Shown here piece by piece: positions 19,090 to 29,114 of a DNA stretch of 64,000 nt. Numbering within the stretch: position 1 is the first letter of the stretch; every line of letters begins with the position of its first letter. The stretch is taken from contig CP097967.1 of the NCBI GenBank assembly GCA_023703535.1, positions 160,001 through 224,000 on the forward strand. Direction: 5' to 3'. The notes below the pieces were generated by a model that saw only the letters and a program-made list of their open reading frames with translations, made no database searches and was not told the origin of the DNA. Source of the DNA: SAR86 cluster bacterium. GTDB taxonomy: Bacteria; Pseudomonadota; Gammaproteobacteria; Magnimaribacterales; TMED112. Both the position numbers and the translations under genes were made by a program.

Positions 19090-20095
19090 TTTAACAGTTG
19101 AAAAGCTTTTTGAACTTGGTGCACATTTTGGCCATAGAAAAAGATTTTGGAATCCAAATATGGAAGAATTTATCTTTTGTGAAAAAAATAATATTCACAT
19201 TATCAATCTTTTTAAAACACAGGAAAAGTTACTAGAGTTTTACGATATATTCAAAAATTTGTCTGCTGTGGGAAATAAAATAATGATTGTTGGTACAAAA
19301 AGAGCTGCAAATACTTATGTAGAGTCTTTCGGAAAAGAAACAGAAATGCCTTACATATCCCATAGATGGCTCGGTGGAATGCTTACAAATTGGAAAACCA
19401 TTAGAGTTCCTATCAATAAACTTTTAGAGTATGAGGAAAATAAAGCTTCTGGACAGTTGGAAGGGATGATAAAAAAAGAGGCAGTCCAACTTGAAAAGGA
19501 AATGAAGAAGCTTCTTTTAAATTTCGATGGAGTAAAAGATATGAAGGGTCTGCCGGATGCTCTTTTTGTAATTGATGTTGAGAATGAAAAAATAGCGGTT
19601 CAAGAGGCCTTAAAAATGGGAATTCCTGTATATGGATTAGTTGACACTAACAGTAATCCAAATAATCTAACAAATTTTATTCCTATAAATGATGATTCTT
19701 CGAAAACAATTAAGTTTGTTTTAAATTACTTAGCTCAAGCAGTAAACGAAGGCCAAGAATCAGCTAGAAAGCAAGGACTTGTTCAGAAACTAGAAGGTGA
19801 AGGAGGACCAAAGGTATTTTCTTTAAATTCTACAAATCAAAAGGTTTCAGCTAAAGCAGACAGCAGATCTCAACAAGAAGAGAATAATTCAAAACCAACT
19901 GTCGTTGGATCGGAGGAGACAGTCAAAAAAGTTTCAAAACCAGCAGCCAAAGCAGCTCCAAAAAAACCAGCAGCCAAAGCAGCTCCTAAAAAACCAGCAG
20001 CCAAAGCAGCTCCTAAAAAACCAGCAGCCAAAGCAGCTCCAAAAAAACCAGCAGCTAAAGCTGCTCCAAAAAAACCAGCAGCTAAGAAAAAATAA
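19076..20095 (+). CDS. rpsB: 30S ribosomal protein S2 with Ala/Lys/Pro repeat tail
   Basis: Residues 1 to about 230 match S2: LFELGAHFGHRKRFWNPNM, ISHRWLGGMLTNWKTI and LPDALFVIDVENEKIAV are diagnostic, and the coiled-coil region lies near 110-150. The family is usually about 240 residues; this product has 339. The added tail is acidic/polar first and then consists of five near-identical AAKAAPKKP units ending in PAAKKK. It starts inside dapB (14-base overlap) and its stop overlaps the tsf ATG by one base, so the tail is in a well-defined frame. Confidence 0.96.
   Translation: MEKNSLTVEKLFELGAHFGHRKRFWNPNMEEFIFCEKNNIHIINLFKTQEKLLEFYDIFKNLSAVGNKIMIVGTKRAANTYVESFGKETEMPYISHRWLGGMLTNWKTIRVPINKLLEYEENKASGQLEGMIKKEAVQLEKEMKKLLLNFDGVKDMKGLPDALFVIDVENEKIAVQEALKMGIPVYGLVDTNSNPNNLTNFIPINDDSSKTIKFVLNYLAQAVNEGQESARKQGLVQKLEGEGGPKVFSLNSTNQKVSAKADSRSQQEENNSKPTVVGSEETVKKVSKPAAKAAPKKPAAKAAPKKPAAKAAPKKPAAKAAPKKPAAKAAPKKPAAKKK
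19940..20092 (+). repeat. 27-bp tandem repeat in the rpsB tail
   Basis: Five complete 27-base copies (19940-20074) and one partial copy follow head to tail; each encodes PAAKAAPKK. Copies differ at only one to a few bases (for example ctccaaa versus ctcctaaa, gccaaa versus gctaaa). The repeat length is a multiple of three, so copy-number change would alter tail length without a frameshift. Confidence 0.9.
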
Positions 20096-20889
20096 TGATA
20101 ACTGCTCAACAGGTCAAAGAACTTAGAGATAGAACAGGCATTTCAATGATGGACTGTAAAGATGCTTTAAGTGAGGCGAAGGGTGATATAGATAAAGCAA
20201 TAGAGATACTCAGAAAAAAAAGTATTATTAAGGCCGAAAAAAAATCTTCCAGAACAACTAATGAGGGAGCTGTAGTTGCCGGAGGCGGCTCAAGTAATTA
20301 TTTCTTAATAGAAGTAAATACAGAAACTGATTTCGCAGCAAATGATCAAGAATTCAAAAAATTTCTTACAGAACTAAAAGAGTTTTGTGAAAGTAAAATG
20401 ATAATTGATCTAGAGGATTTACAAAAAAAGTTTAATGATAAAATCTTGGAAATTATTCAAAAAATTGGAGAAAACATAAAAATTTCATATTTTGAAAAAA
20501 TCACCTCAGATAATGATTCTGTTTACATATATGTTCACTCTGATAATAAGCTTGCTTCTTTAGTACATCTTGAAAAAAATGATGATGAACTTGGAAAAGA
20601 CATTGCTATGCAAGTTTCAGCGAATGCTCCCCTTGCTATCTATCCTGATGAGATTGATCAACAAATCTTAGATAAAGAAAAAGAAATTGCTTTAGCCACA
20701 ATAGAAAACGAAAAAAAGCCCGATGAAATTAAAGAAAAAATTGTGATGGGTAAGCTCAAAAAATTTAAAGATGAAAATTCTCTTACCGAGCAGGCTTTTA
20801 TTAAAAACCCTGACTTCAAAATAAAAGATCTTCCCCGTCTCCGTGATAACAAAATTTTAGGTTTTCTCAGAAAAAAGGTTGGTGAGTGA
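20095..20889 (+). CDS. tsf: Elongation factor Ts
   Basis: EF-Ts recycles EF-Tu-GDP. The 264-residue product has the N-terminal UBA-like module [20 protein letters not shown], the conserved [15 protein letters not shown] core segment and [18 protein letters not shown]. It is coupled to rpsB by a TAATG overlap and to pyrH by GTGA, the common rpsB-tsf-pyrH-frr order. Confidence 0.97.
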   Translation: MITAQQVKELRDRTGISMMDCKDALSEAKGDIDKAIEILRKKSIIKAEKKSSRTTNEGAVVAGGGSSNYFLIEVNTETDFAANDQEFKKFLTELKEFCESKMIIDLEDLQKKFNDKILEIIQKIGENIKISYFEKITSDNDSVYIYVHSDNKLASLVHLEKNDDELGKDIAMQVSANAPLAIYPDEIDQQILDKEKEIALATIENEKKPDEIKEKIVMGKLKKFKDENSLTEQAFIKNPDFKIKDLPRLRDNKILGFLRKKVGE

Positions 20890-21605
20890 GCTCCCAAACA
20901 TATCAAAGGATACTTCTTAAATATAGCGGTGAAGCAGTAGCGGGAGACGAGGATCAAGGAATTGATCCAAAGGTTCTTCATTTTATGTCTAAGGAAATAA
21001 AAAGCATTGTTGACAAAGGCGTATGCGTTGGACTGGTGATAGGTGGAGGAAACCTTTTCAGAGGCGAAAAGCTTAATCAGGATGGAATGGATAGAGTTGC
21101 TGGAGATCATATGGGGATGTTGGCAACAGTTATGAATGGCATTGCTTTAAGAGACGCATTAGAGAGAGATGGAATAAAAACTAGAGTTATGTCTGCTATT
21201 CCTATGCCTGGAATAGTTGAACATTTCGATAGGAGGATAGCAACTCAACTTCTTGAAGCTGGTTTTGTTGTAATTTTTACTGCTGGAACTGGAAATCCTT
21301 TTTTCACAACTGATACTGCTGCTTGTCTTAGGGGTATTGAGATTGGAGCTGACTTAATGTTAAAAGCAACAAAAGTTGATGGAGTATATTCTGATGATCC
21401 AAATTTAAATAAAGATGCAGAGTTTTACCCATCTTTAACTTTCGATGACGCAATAGATAAAAAATTAAAAGTTATGGATACAACAGCATTAACTTTAGCT
21501 AGAGTAAACAATTTAAAAATTAAGGTATTCAACTTTAAGAAAGAAGGCGGTTTACTTGATATAGTAAATGGAAAGAAATTAGGTACATTAATTAGCAATG
21601 GATAA
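20886..21605 (+). CDS. pyrH: Uridylate kinase
   Basis: UMP kinase forms UDP for nucleic acid and cell-envelope precursor synthesis. The 239-residue product starts with GTG overlapping the tsf stop. Motifs include [28 protein letters not shown] and [16 protein letters not shown], typical of the bacterial amino-acid-kinase-fold UMP kinase. Its stop overlaps the frr start by 8 bases. Confidence 0.97.
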   Translation: MSSQTYQRILLKYSGEAVAGDEDQGIDPKVLHFMSKEIKSIVDKGVCVGLVIGGGNLFRGEKLNQDGMDRVAGDHMGMLATVMNGIALRDALERDGIKTRVMSAIPMPGIVEHFDRRIATQLLEAGFVVIFTAGTGNPFFTTDTAACLRGIEIGADLMLKATKVDGVYSDDPNLNKDAEFYPSLTFDDAIDKKLKVMDTTALTLARVNNLKIKVFNFKKEGGLLDIVNGKKLGTLISNG

Positions 21606-22161
21606 ATACGAAAACATTTTAAATGACTGTGAGGCACGTATGGCTTCATCCCTAAAGAATTTCAAAGAATCCATACAAAAAATCAGAACTGGAAGGGCTA
21701 ATCCAAATATGTTGGATGGCATTATGATGGATTACTATGGAGTAGACACACCGTTAAATCAATGCTGTTCAATTACAGTTGAAGATTCAAAAACTCTTTC
21801 TTTAACACCATGGGATAAGGGGCTTGTTCAAGAAATTGATAAAGCAATACAAAAGTCTGATCTAGGTATAAATCCAACTGTTGCAGGTGAGGTAATAAGA
21901 ATTATCATGCCACCGCTTACAGAAGAATCAAGAAAAGATTTAATCAAGAAAGCAAAAGGAGAAGCAGAAAACGGAAGAGTAGCTATAAGAAACATTAGAA
22001 GAGATGCAATGACCTCGATGAAGAATTTAGAAAAAGGAGGAGAGTTAACTGAGGATGATATATCTGATTCAGAGAAAGATATTCAAGAAATAACTGAAAA
22101 ATATATTAATTTAGTCGATCAGTCATTGGAGTCAAAAGAAAAAGATCTCCTTACAATTTAG
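21598..22161 (+). CDS. frr: Ribosome recycling factor
   Basis: RRF splits post-termination ribosomes with EF-G. The 187-residue protein shows the helical-domain motif [15 protein letters not shown], the beta-domain segment [18 protein letters not shown], and [16 protein letters not shown]. Length matches the family (about 185). uppS follows after 2 bases. Confidence 0.97.
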   Translation: MDKYENILNDCEARMASSLKNFKESIQKIRTGRANPNMLDGIMMDYYGVDTPLNQCCSITVEDSKTLSLTPWDKGLVQEIDKAIQKSDLGINPTVAGEVIRIIMPPLTEESRKDLIKKAKGEAENGRVAIRNIRRDAMTSMKNLEKGGELTEDDISDSEKDIQEITEKYINLVDQSLESKEKDLLTI

Positions 22162-22163
22162 TT

Positions 22164-22832
22164 GTGTCAGTAAAAACCGTAGCTATCGTAATGGATGGTA
22201 ACAGAAGATGGGCTAGGCAGAATAATTTACCATTCTCATTGGGACATCGCAAAGGTGTTGAAACTCTTGTAGAAATAACAAAAGAAGCCAAAAAAAAGAA
22301 AGTAAAAAAACTAATTGTTTACGCATTTTCATCAGAAAACTGGTCCAGAGAAAAATTTGAAGTTAACTCACTGATGAACTTAATAAGCTTTGGTACTGAG
22401 GTGAAGTTAGATGAAATTATTAAAAATGAGGTTCGTATGGAGTTTATTGGAGACCTTGATTCAATACCGAAAAAAGCAAAAGAAGAGGTTGATAGGTGCG
22501 TAAGATCTACAAAAAATTTCTCTGATTTTACTCTTGTGATTGCTCTAAATTATGGAGGTGTATGGGATATTGTAAATGCATTAAAAAAAATATCTGAAAA
22601 GGGTGAAACTATTAATGCTAAAAACTTTTTAAAATTTACAGAACTTAAAGGTGAGGAAGTAGAAATTTTTATCAGAACAGGAGGAGAAAAAAGAGTGAGT
22701 AACTTTTTGTTACCTAACATTGGATATTCTGAGCTTTTCTTTTCTGATAAATTATGGCCTGATTTCAATGCCGAAGACTTTAATGCTGTTCTTGATGATT
22801 TTAAAACACGACAAAGAAGGTTCGGCAAATGA
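22164..22832 (+). CDS. uppS: Undecaprenyl diphosphate synthase
   Basis: This cis-prenyltransferase makes C55-PP, the lipid carrier for peptidoglycan and surface polysaccharides. The 222-residue product (GTG start) has the signature VAIVMDGNRRWA, the FSSENWSR segment, and IRTGGEKRVSNFLLPNIGYSELFFS before WPDF. It is about 30 residues shorter than E. coli UppS. It overlaps dxr by 4 bases; cdsA, usually between uppS and dxr or rseP, is missing. Confidence 0.96.
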   Translation: MSVKTVAIVMDGNRRWARQNNLPFSLGHRKGVETLVEITKEAKKKKVKKLIVYAFSSENWSREKFEVNSLMNLISFGTEVKLDEIIKNEVRMEFIGDLDSIPKKAKEEVDRCVRSTKNFSDFTLVIALNYGGVWDIVNALKKISEKGETINAKNFLKFTELKGEEVEIFIRTGGEKRVSNFLLPNIGYSELFFSDKLWPDFNAEDFNAVLDDFKTRQRRFGK

Positions 22833-23971
22833 AGAAAATTTCAATTTTTGGTTTTACAGGCAATTTAGGAACTCAAGCCTTAGATATCCTTAAATCTTAT
22901 AAAAACCAATTTGAATTTGATATTTTTGTTTGTGATAAAAACCTTAATCTTGCAAAAAGTGTTGTAAGGGAATTTAATCCAAAATCTATTTTTTTCTCTT
23001 GCAAGGAAGTCAAAAAAGAGTTTAAAAATCTCGAACTAAATGTCGAGGTTCTTGATTGTATTGAAAATGTTGCTGAGAGAATAGAGAACAACCCAAGTGA
23101 TATTTTCTTATCAGCTATAAGTTCTTATGAGGCTCTTGAACTTACAATTGCGGCAGCAAAATCAGGAAAAAAACTCTTACTAGCAAATAAGGAATCATTA
23201 GTTGTTTTAGGTAAATTTATAATGGATAAAGTTTCCTCATCTGGAACAGAATTAATTCCAATTGATTCAGAACATTTTTCACTTTTTTCGTCTCTTAGGA
23301 GTCTAAATAAAAATGATATAAAAAAGATCTTCATAACAGCTTCAGGCGGGCCTTTTTTAGGACAAAATCTAGAACAAATAAAAAACAAAAAAGCAGTTGA
23401 TGCTCTCAAGCACCCAACGTGGAAGATGGGCGACAAAATTACAATTGATTCTGCTACTCTCATAAATAAATGCTTTGAACTTATTGAGGCAAAATTTCTT
23501 TTTAATTTAGATCCTGAAAAATTAGACATATTGATTCAGCCCCAAAGCATTATTCATTCATTGATTGAATTAAATGATGGTTCAGTAGAGGCCCAATTAT
23601 CAAAGCCAAGTATGATTATTCCACTTTCGTATGGACTGCTGGATAGTAGATCAGATGAAGTAAGAAATAAATTTTCTTTAAATATGTTTGAGGACGAAAT
23701 AAATTTACAATTAAAGTTCTTTCCTGAAGATAGAAAAGAATTATTAAAAATTACTAGGGAGATTATGAATCTTGGAGGCAATAGAGGGCTCATTTTTGCA
23801 ACACTGAATCAAATAGCTGTAAATAAATTTTTAAAAGATCAAATTAAATTTGGAGAAATTTATGAATTTATTTATAAAAACTATTTTAATTTTGAAAAAA
23901 AAGAATTAGATACATTAGAGGATCTCAGGTCCGCTCATAAGGATATACTTGAGAAATTAAATAAATCATGA
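22829..23971 (+). CDS. dxr: 1-deoxy-D-xylulose 5-phosphate reductoisomerase
   Basis: Dxr makes MEP, the committed step of the non-mevalonate isoprenoid pathway, feeding UppS and IspB. The 380-residue product has the NADPH-binding start ISIFGFTGNLGTQALDIL, the LLANKESLV stretch, PIDSEHFSLF, the ASGGPF flexible-loop region, and HPTWKMGDKITIDSATL. Length is close to the family (about 390-400). Both ends overlap neighbours by 4 bases. Confidence 0.97.
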   Translation: MKKISIFGFTGNLGTQALDILKSYKNQFEFDIFVCDKNLNLAKSVVREFNPKSIFFSCKEVKKEFKNLELNVEVLDCIENVAERIENNPSDIFLSAISSYEALELTIAAAKSGKKLLLANKESLVVLGKFIMDKVSSSGTELIPIDSEHFSLFSSLRSLNKNDIKKIFITASGGPFLGQNLEQIKNKKAVDALKHPTWKMGDKITIDSATLINKCFELIEAKFLFNLDPEKLDILIQPQSIIHSLIELNDGSVEAQLSKPSMIIPLSYGLLDSRSDEVRNKFSLNMFEDEINLQLKFFPEDRKELLKITREIMNLGGNRGLIFATLNQIAVNKFLKDQIKFGEIYEFIYKNYFNFEKKELDTLEDLRSAHKDILEKLNKS

Positions 23972-25248
23972 CAACAATTTTTGGGGCAATAATTCTCTTC
24001 TTAATACTAGTAACATTCCATGAGTATGGCCATTATTCCGTAGCGCGATTCTTTAAAATTAAAATTTTAAAATTTAGCATAGGCTTTGGTCCTGATATTT
24101 TTACCTGGAAAAACAAAGATAATGTTCGCTTTTCACTTTCTTCAATTCCTTTTGGTGGGTATGTTGCATTTCATGACCCTCATGACGTAGAGAATTACAA
24201 AAAACTATCAGAATCAGAAAAAAAATATGTTTTGGCAAATCGTCCAGCACTAGAAAAAATGTTAGTTACATTGGCTGGTCCAATATTTAATTTCATACTC
24301 TCATTTGTAATTTTTTCGTTTGTTGCACTTTTTATACCTAAACAACCAGATGTATTAACTGCAAAATTTAATAAGATAGACGGCGAACAATATTTTAAAG
24401 TTATTTCAGTAAATGAAAGGTCTATTAAAAATGTACAAGATTTTGAAATAAGTCTTCTGAACTTATCTGGTTTTACAGGGAACGTAGTATTTAACGTTTA
24501 TGACTATTCAAGTGGTTCTTATAAAACTTTTCAAGAGGAGGTCAAGGACTTAGCATTTTCAGAGGAACAGGCTCCATCAGCACATTTTTCAATAGAAGCT
24601 TTTAATGATTACTCTCCAATAATAGGATCAATTACACAAGGAAGTATCGCTGAAGAATATGGTTTAAAAGACGGTGATAAAATTAATGCTTTAAATAATA
24701 TCGAAGTGCTTTCTCTATCACAACTTAACAATCTTTTACAAAATAAAAAGCAAAAATCATTAGAAATAGAAAGAGATGGAGAAATTTTGTTTCTTTCTCT
24801 ACCAAGTATTGGACAAGAAGAATTCTATGGCATAGCTTTAAGTCCTGAAAGTAATAATTTTATAGATTCTTTAAGATATGGATGGGATCAAACTTTATTT
24901 TGGATAGTAAATACCTTTAAGTTTCTTGCAAAAATGATCACTGGCAATTTGGGTGTAGAAAATTTAAGTGGGCCAGTTGGAATTGCTAAAGTTGCTGGTG
25001 ATTCTTTAAGTTCTGGTTTAATACCTTTTCTGCTTTTAACAGCTATTTTAAGTATTAGTCTTGGGGCATTTAATCTATTACCGCTTCCAATGCTTGACGG
25101 TGGTCAATTTTTGTTTATCTTATTTGAGGAAGTGATAGGTACACCAATAAATATGAAACTAAAAGTTGCTCTTTTCAATCTAAGCTATATGTTTATCCTT
25201 GCTTTGTTTATATTTGTTGTTTACAACGATTTAATGAGAATATTTTGA
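23968..25248 (+). CDS. rseP: Site-2 intramembrane protease RseP
   Basis: RseP cleaves membrane-embedded anti-sigma factors and signal peptides. The 426-residue inner-membrane protein has the zinc motif HEYGH (residues near 16-20) in the first membrane helix, one or two PDZ-like domains in the periplasmic centre (GSIAEEYGLKDGDKINALNN), and the C-terminal LPLPMLDGGQFLFILFEE with the third zinc ligand Asp. It lies between dxr and bamA, as in most Gammaproteobacteria. Confidence 0.96.
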   Translation: MTTIFGAIILFLILVTFHEYGHYSVARFFKIKILKFSIGFGPDIFTWKNKDNVRFSLSSIPFGGYVAFHDPHDVENYKKLSESEKKYVLANRPALEKMLVTLAGPIFNFILSFVIFSFVALFIPKQPDVLTAKFNKIDGEQYFKVISVNERSIKNVQDFEISLLNLSGFTGNVVFNVYDYSSGSYKTFQEEVKDLAFSEEQAPSAHFSIEAFNDYSPIIGSITQGSIAEEYGLKDGDKINALNNIEVLSLSQLNNLLQNKKQKSLEIERDGEILFLSLPSIGQEEFYGIALSPESNNFIDSLRYGWDQTLFWIVNTFKFLAKMITGNLGVENLSGPVGIAKVAGDSLSSGLIPFLLLTAILSISLGAFNLLPLPMLDGGQFLFILFEEVIGTPINMKLKVALFNLSYMFILALFIFVVYNDLMRIF

Positions 25249-27647
25249 ATAAACTGAGATTTTTAATTCTTTTCTTATCCAGCTTTTGTTTTGGAGCTCC
25301 AATAGTTGTAGAGGATATCAGATTAGTTGGGCTTCAAAGAGTTTCCTTAGGGAGTGTATTAGATACCATCCCTGTAACTATTGGAGATAAAGTTGATGAA
25401 ACAGATTATAAAAGAGTTATAAAGACACTCTTTGATACCGGTCAATTCGACGACGTACAAATTTCTGTAGAGGGAAAGATTATTTTTATTAAAGTTCAAG
25501 AAAGACCAACGATATCGGGTATCGAAATAGAGGGAAATTCTGCTATTAAGACTGAAGATTTATTGGCTGCTCTTGCATCTGAAGGCGTATCTGAAGGTTC
25601 GGTTTTAAAGAGAGTTACTCTTGATTTGATAATAAAAGGATTGCAAGCACAGTACTCACAGCAAGGAAGATATGGAGCTTCTGTTGAAGTAAATCAAGTA
25701 GAGAGACCTCGAAACCGAGTTGATGTAGATATAGATGTTGATGAAGGTTCGCCTACAACTATAACTTCTATAGAAATAATTGGGAATCAAGAATTTTCAG
25801 ACAATGATTTAAAAGATATTTTTGAACTTTCAGAGGGAAATATCATATCTGTTTTTACTGGAGACAATAAATACACCAGAGAAAAATTAAGAACAGATTT
25901 AGAAAATCTTGAAGCTTATTATAAAGATAGAGGATTCCTTCAATTTAGCATTGATTCATCGCAGGTATCAATAAGTAGCGATTTGGAAGAACTTTACATC
26001 ACTTTAATTCTCGCTGAAGGTGAACAATATAAAGTTGGCGAAGTAAATATTTCAGGTGAGTTGCCGCTTGAGAGAGAATTTTTTGAAAAATTAATAAATA
26101 TTCCTGAGGGATCTACATACTCAGAATCAATAATTACAAGCTATGAGGAATTTTTTGCAAACATTCTTGGTAATGAAGGTTATACATTTGCTGAAATAGA
26201 TGGTGTGCCTACTATAAGCTCAGAAGACAAAATCACAGATATTACCTTTGTATTTAATCCTGGCAGAAAAAATTACACAAGAAGAGTGATATTCCGAGGG
26301 AATGATTTTACAACTGACGAGGTTTTAAGAAGAGAAATGAGACAGTTTGAAGGAGCACCTGCTTCAAATCAATTAATTGAGCAATCTAAGCTTTTTTTGG
26401 AAAGAACTGGTTATTTTAAAACTGTTAGCGTTGAGACAGTTCCAGTTCCCGGGGAAGAAGACAAAGTTGATGTGGTATTTGATGTTGAAGAGCAACAATA
26501 CGGAAATATTATAGGTGGTTTTAGTTACTCTCAGTTTGGCTTTTCATTTAATTTCAATATTCAGCAAAATAACTTTTTGGGGAGTGGAAATACTGTGGGT
26601 ATTGGACTACAGACCAGTGATTACTCCAATAATATCTTTCTTCAATATGAGAATCCTTACTATACAGTTGATGGCGTAAGTAGAGGATACTCGCTAAATT
26701 ATCGTGAATTTGACTATGGATCATTTGGTCTATCAGAATATAACACTGAGTCATATGGATTAGGATTAAATTTAGGATATCCAATTTCTGATATTCAAAG
26801 ACTAGGTTTAAATATTTCAGCAGATCATACAGAATTACAAAGCGGATCTTTAACATCTAGAGAAGTTTTAGATTTTGTCGAAACAGAAGGGACTGTTTTT
26901 GATACTTTGAAATTGCAGGGTTACTGGACAAGGGTAACTCTTAATAGGGGAATATTTCCTACCAAAGGTTCTTCAAACTCTATATCTTTTCAAACTACTG
27001 TTCCTGGTTCAACTTTAAACTATTATCGTGTTGATTATAGAAATGAGTTCTACCAACCTCTAGGGGGAGATTTTGTCTTTAAAATCACATCAAGGCTTGG
27101 CTATACAGGTATTTATGGTGATACTGAGATTCCTCCTTACTTTGAAAATTTCTATGCAGGTGGTCCATACTCAATTAAAGGCTACGAAACAAATAGTCTT
27201 GGTCCAAGAATAACTCAGGTGCCATGTTATGAATACGTATCAGCGGAGGATTATTGTCCGCCACTAATTGATAATGATTTTGATGGAGAGCCAGATACGC
27301 CATACTACAATCAGTACAGCACATATAACATAAATAGACCAATTGGAGGTAATGTACTTACTGAGACAAGTCTCAATCTTATTTTTAAAGTCCCATTTGT
27401 TGAAGATCAGTCTCAATTTCGTTCTGCATTTTTTATTGATTTAGGAAATGTTTTTTCAACATATTGTTACCCTTATCAAAATCAGTGTTTTGAACCTAGT
27501 GTTGAAGAGTTAAGAGGTTCTTATGGATTAGGAGGAAGTGCAATAACTCCATTTGGTCCGGTAAGTGTATATTTTGCTGTTCCATTCAACAATGATCCTT
27601 TTGACAGGACAAAAAGATTTGAATTCACTGTAGGAAATAAGTTCTAA
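25245..27647 (+). CDS. bamA: Outer membrane protein assembly factor BamA
   Basis: BamA is the Omp85 core of the BAM complex. The 800-residue precursor (TTG start overlapping rseP) has a signal peptide ending near FGAPI, five POTRA domains to about residue 420, and a 16-strand beta barrel. The loop-6 region reads NFYAGGPYSIKGYETNSLGPR, where IKGY replaces the usual VRGF. This is followed by a loop with two cysteines and an Asp-rich DNDFDGEPDTP stretch. The C-terminus ends in phenylalanine (TVGNKF), as needed for barrel recognition. With bamE elsewhere in the window, two BAM genes are present. Confidence 0.96.
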   Translation: MNKLRFLILFLSSFCFGAPIVVEDIRLVGLQRVSLGSVLDTIPVTIGDKVDETDYKRVIKTLFDTGQFDDVQISVEGKIIFIKVQERPTISGIEIEGNSAIKTEDLLAALASEGVSEGSVLKRVTLDLIIKGLQAQYSQQGRYGASVEVNQVERPRNRVDVDIDVDEGSPTTITSIEIIGNQEFSDNDLKDIFELSEGNIISVFTGDNKYTREKLRTDLENLEAYYKDRGFLQFSIDSSQVSISSDLEELYITLILAEGEQYKVGEVNISGELPLEREFFEKLINIPEGSTYSESIITSYEEFFANILGNEGYTFAEIDGVPTISSEDKITDITFVFNPGRKNYTRRVIFRGNDFTTDEVLRREMRQFEGAPASNQLIEQSKLFLERTGYFKTVSVETVPVPGEEDKVDVVFDVEEQQYGNIIGGFSYSQFGFSFNFNIQQNNFLGSGNTVGIGLQTSDYSNNIFLQYENPYYTVDGVSRGYSLNYREFDYGSFGLSEYNTESYGLGLNLGYPISDIQRLGLNISADHTELQSGSLTSREVLDFVETEGTVFDTLKLQGYWTRVTLNRGIFPTKGSSNSISFQTTVPGSTLNYYRVDYRNEFYQPLGGDFVFKITSRLGYTGIYGDTEIPPYFENFYAGGPYSIKGYETNSLGPRITQVPCYEYVSAEDYCPPLIDNDFDGEPDTPYYNQYSTYNINRPIGGNVLTETSLNLIFKVPFVEDQSQFRSAFFIDLGNVFSTYCYPYQNQCFEPSVEELRGSYGLGGSAITPFGPVSVYFAVPFNNDPFDRTKRFEFTVGNKF

Positions 27648-27693
27648 AATTCCTCGATTATTCAAAAAAAGTCATATAAAATAGCGAACTTAT

Positions 27694-28209
27694 ATGAACA
27701 AACTATTAATTGCATTTATCTTAACCTTATCACTTGGAGCTTATGCCGAGGGCACATTCGTTTTAAATGCTGAAGGTGCAATGCTCAATACACAATACGC
27801 TAAAGACGCATTCAAAGAATTGGAAGAAGACTCAGATTTTGTTGCGGACAAAGAGAGATTAGAGCTACTTCAATCTGAGGGCCAAGATTTAGTTGAAAAG
27901 TTTCAGAAAGACAATGAAACACTGTCTGATGAACAAAAACTTGATATGCAAAAGAAAATTCAAGATAAGCAAAATGAGATTCAATTTTTAGCAAATAAAT
28001 TACAGACAAAACAGCAAGAAGCAGCACAAGCAATAGTTGCTGCTCTAGCACAAGACTTCCAAGCTGTTTTAAGTGAATTAATAAATGCAAAGAAAATAGA
28101 ATTAGTAGTTACACCTCAATCACTTTTTTATGCTAAACCAGAATTAGATATCACAGATGATGTTACTTCAGGTCTTGATGTCAGGTTAGCTAAAAAATCA
28201 GAAGAATAA
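27694..28209 (+). CDS. skp: Periplasmic chaperone Skp/OmpH
   Basis: Skp binds unfolded outer membrane proteins in the periplasm. The 171-residue product has a signal peptide (MNKLLIAFILTLSLGAYAEG, cleavage likely after YA), followed by a long charged, Gln/Lys/Glu-rich coiled-coil segment (about residues 50-125) and a C-terminal VTPQSLFYAKPELDITDDV that fits the OmpH family. It follows bamA after 46 bases, a possible internal promoter region (TATAAAAT near 27675), and precedes lpxD. Confidence 0.9.
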   Translation: MNKLLIAFILTLSLGAYAEGTFVLNAEGAMLNTQYAKDAFKELEEDSDFVADKERLELLQSEGQDLVEKFQKDNETLSDEQKLDMQKKIQDKQNEIQFLANKLQTKQQEAAQAIVAALAQDFQAVLSELINAKKIELVVTPQSLFYAKPELDITDDVTSGLDVRLAKKSEE

Positions 28210-28217
28210 TCTAATTA

Positions 28218-29114
28218 ATGCCCACTCTTACCTTAAGAGATATCGCATCATCAATCGACGGTGAAGCAAAAGGCAATGTTGACTTTACTATTAGCTATCT
28301 CTCAGAGGCGCAAAGATGCAATAATGACCAAATCTGTTTTATTAAAGATGAAAGTTTCATCTCTAAACTTTCAGAAGATGCAGGCGCTGTAATACTTTCT
28401 CCAGAAATAGCTAAAAAAGTAAAAATTAAAAATCAGATAATCGTTGATGACCCGTATCTTGGTTATGCAAAGGCATCAAAATTATTTTTTGACCTCTCCC
28501 AAAGTTATGAAAAAACCAAGCCTGAAATTGGCAAAAATTTTATTAGTGGAGAGAATGTCTCCATTGGTCATAATTGTGAAATTGGAAAGAATGTAAAAAT
28601 TCATGACAATGTCTCGATATATCCAAATACTAAAATTGGTGATGATGTAGAAATACACTCAGGGAGTGTTATTGGTTCTGATGGTTTTGGTTTTGCAAAA
28701 GACAAAAATTTAGATAAATGGATAAAAATTTATCAACTTGGTTCAACTATTATTGGAAATGACGTAGAGATAGGCGCAAATTGCACAATAGATAGAGGAG
28801 CTATAGGAAATACTCATCTTGCAAATGGAGTAAAATTAGATAACCAGATTCATATTGCTCATAATGTAATTATTGGCAAAAATACTGCTATTGCTGCACA
28901 AACTGCTATAGCTGGGAGCACAAAAATTGGGAATAATTGCCAAATAGCCGGGCACGTTTCTATAGTTGGCCACATTGAAATTTGTGATGATGTTGTTATT
29001 TTGGCAAAATCATTTGTAACAAAATCTCTTTTCAAGTCAGCAGTATATAGTGGGGTTTTGAAAGTACAGGAACATACGAAAACACTTAAATTAATTGCGA
29101 AGTTGAATAGATGA
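28218..29114 (+). CDS. lpxD: UDP-3-O-acylglucosamine N-acyltransferase
   Basis: LpxD adds the N-linked hydroxyacyl chain in lipid A synthesis. The 298-residue protein has an N-terminal uridine-binding domain (residues 1 to about 100) and a left-handed beta helix of hexapeptide repeats (IGHNCEIGKNVKIHDNVSIY onward) containing the catalytic-His region QIHIAHNVIIG. It is shorter than E. coli LpxD (341), with most of the C-terminal helix lost. It overlaps fabZ by 4 bases. Confidence 0.95.
   Translation: MPTLTLRDIASSIDGEAKGNVDFTISYLSEAQRCNNDQICFIKDESFISKLSEDAGAVILSPEIAKKVKIKNQIIVDDPYLGYAKASKLFFDLSQSYEKTKPEIGKNFISGENVSIGHNCEIGKNVKIHDNVSIYPNTKIGDDVEIHSGSVIGSDGFGFAKDKNLDKWIKIYQLGSTIIGNDVEIGANCTIDRGAIGNTHLANGVKLDNQIHIAHNVIIGKNTAIAAQTAIAGSTKIGNNCQIAGHVSIVGHIEICDDVVILAKSFVTKSLFKSAVYSGVLKVQEHTKTLKLIAKLNR

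Noticed and set aside
19940-20092. Possible CRISPR or VNTR array
   Set aside because: Repeats are contiguous without spacers and encode an in-frame S2 tail.
19905-20126. Gln/Lys repeat frame on the plus strand in the rpsB tail
   Set aside because: Out-of-frame reading of the 27-bp repeats.
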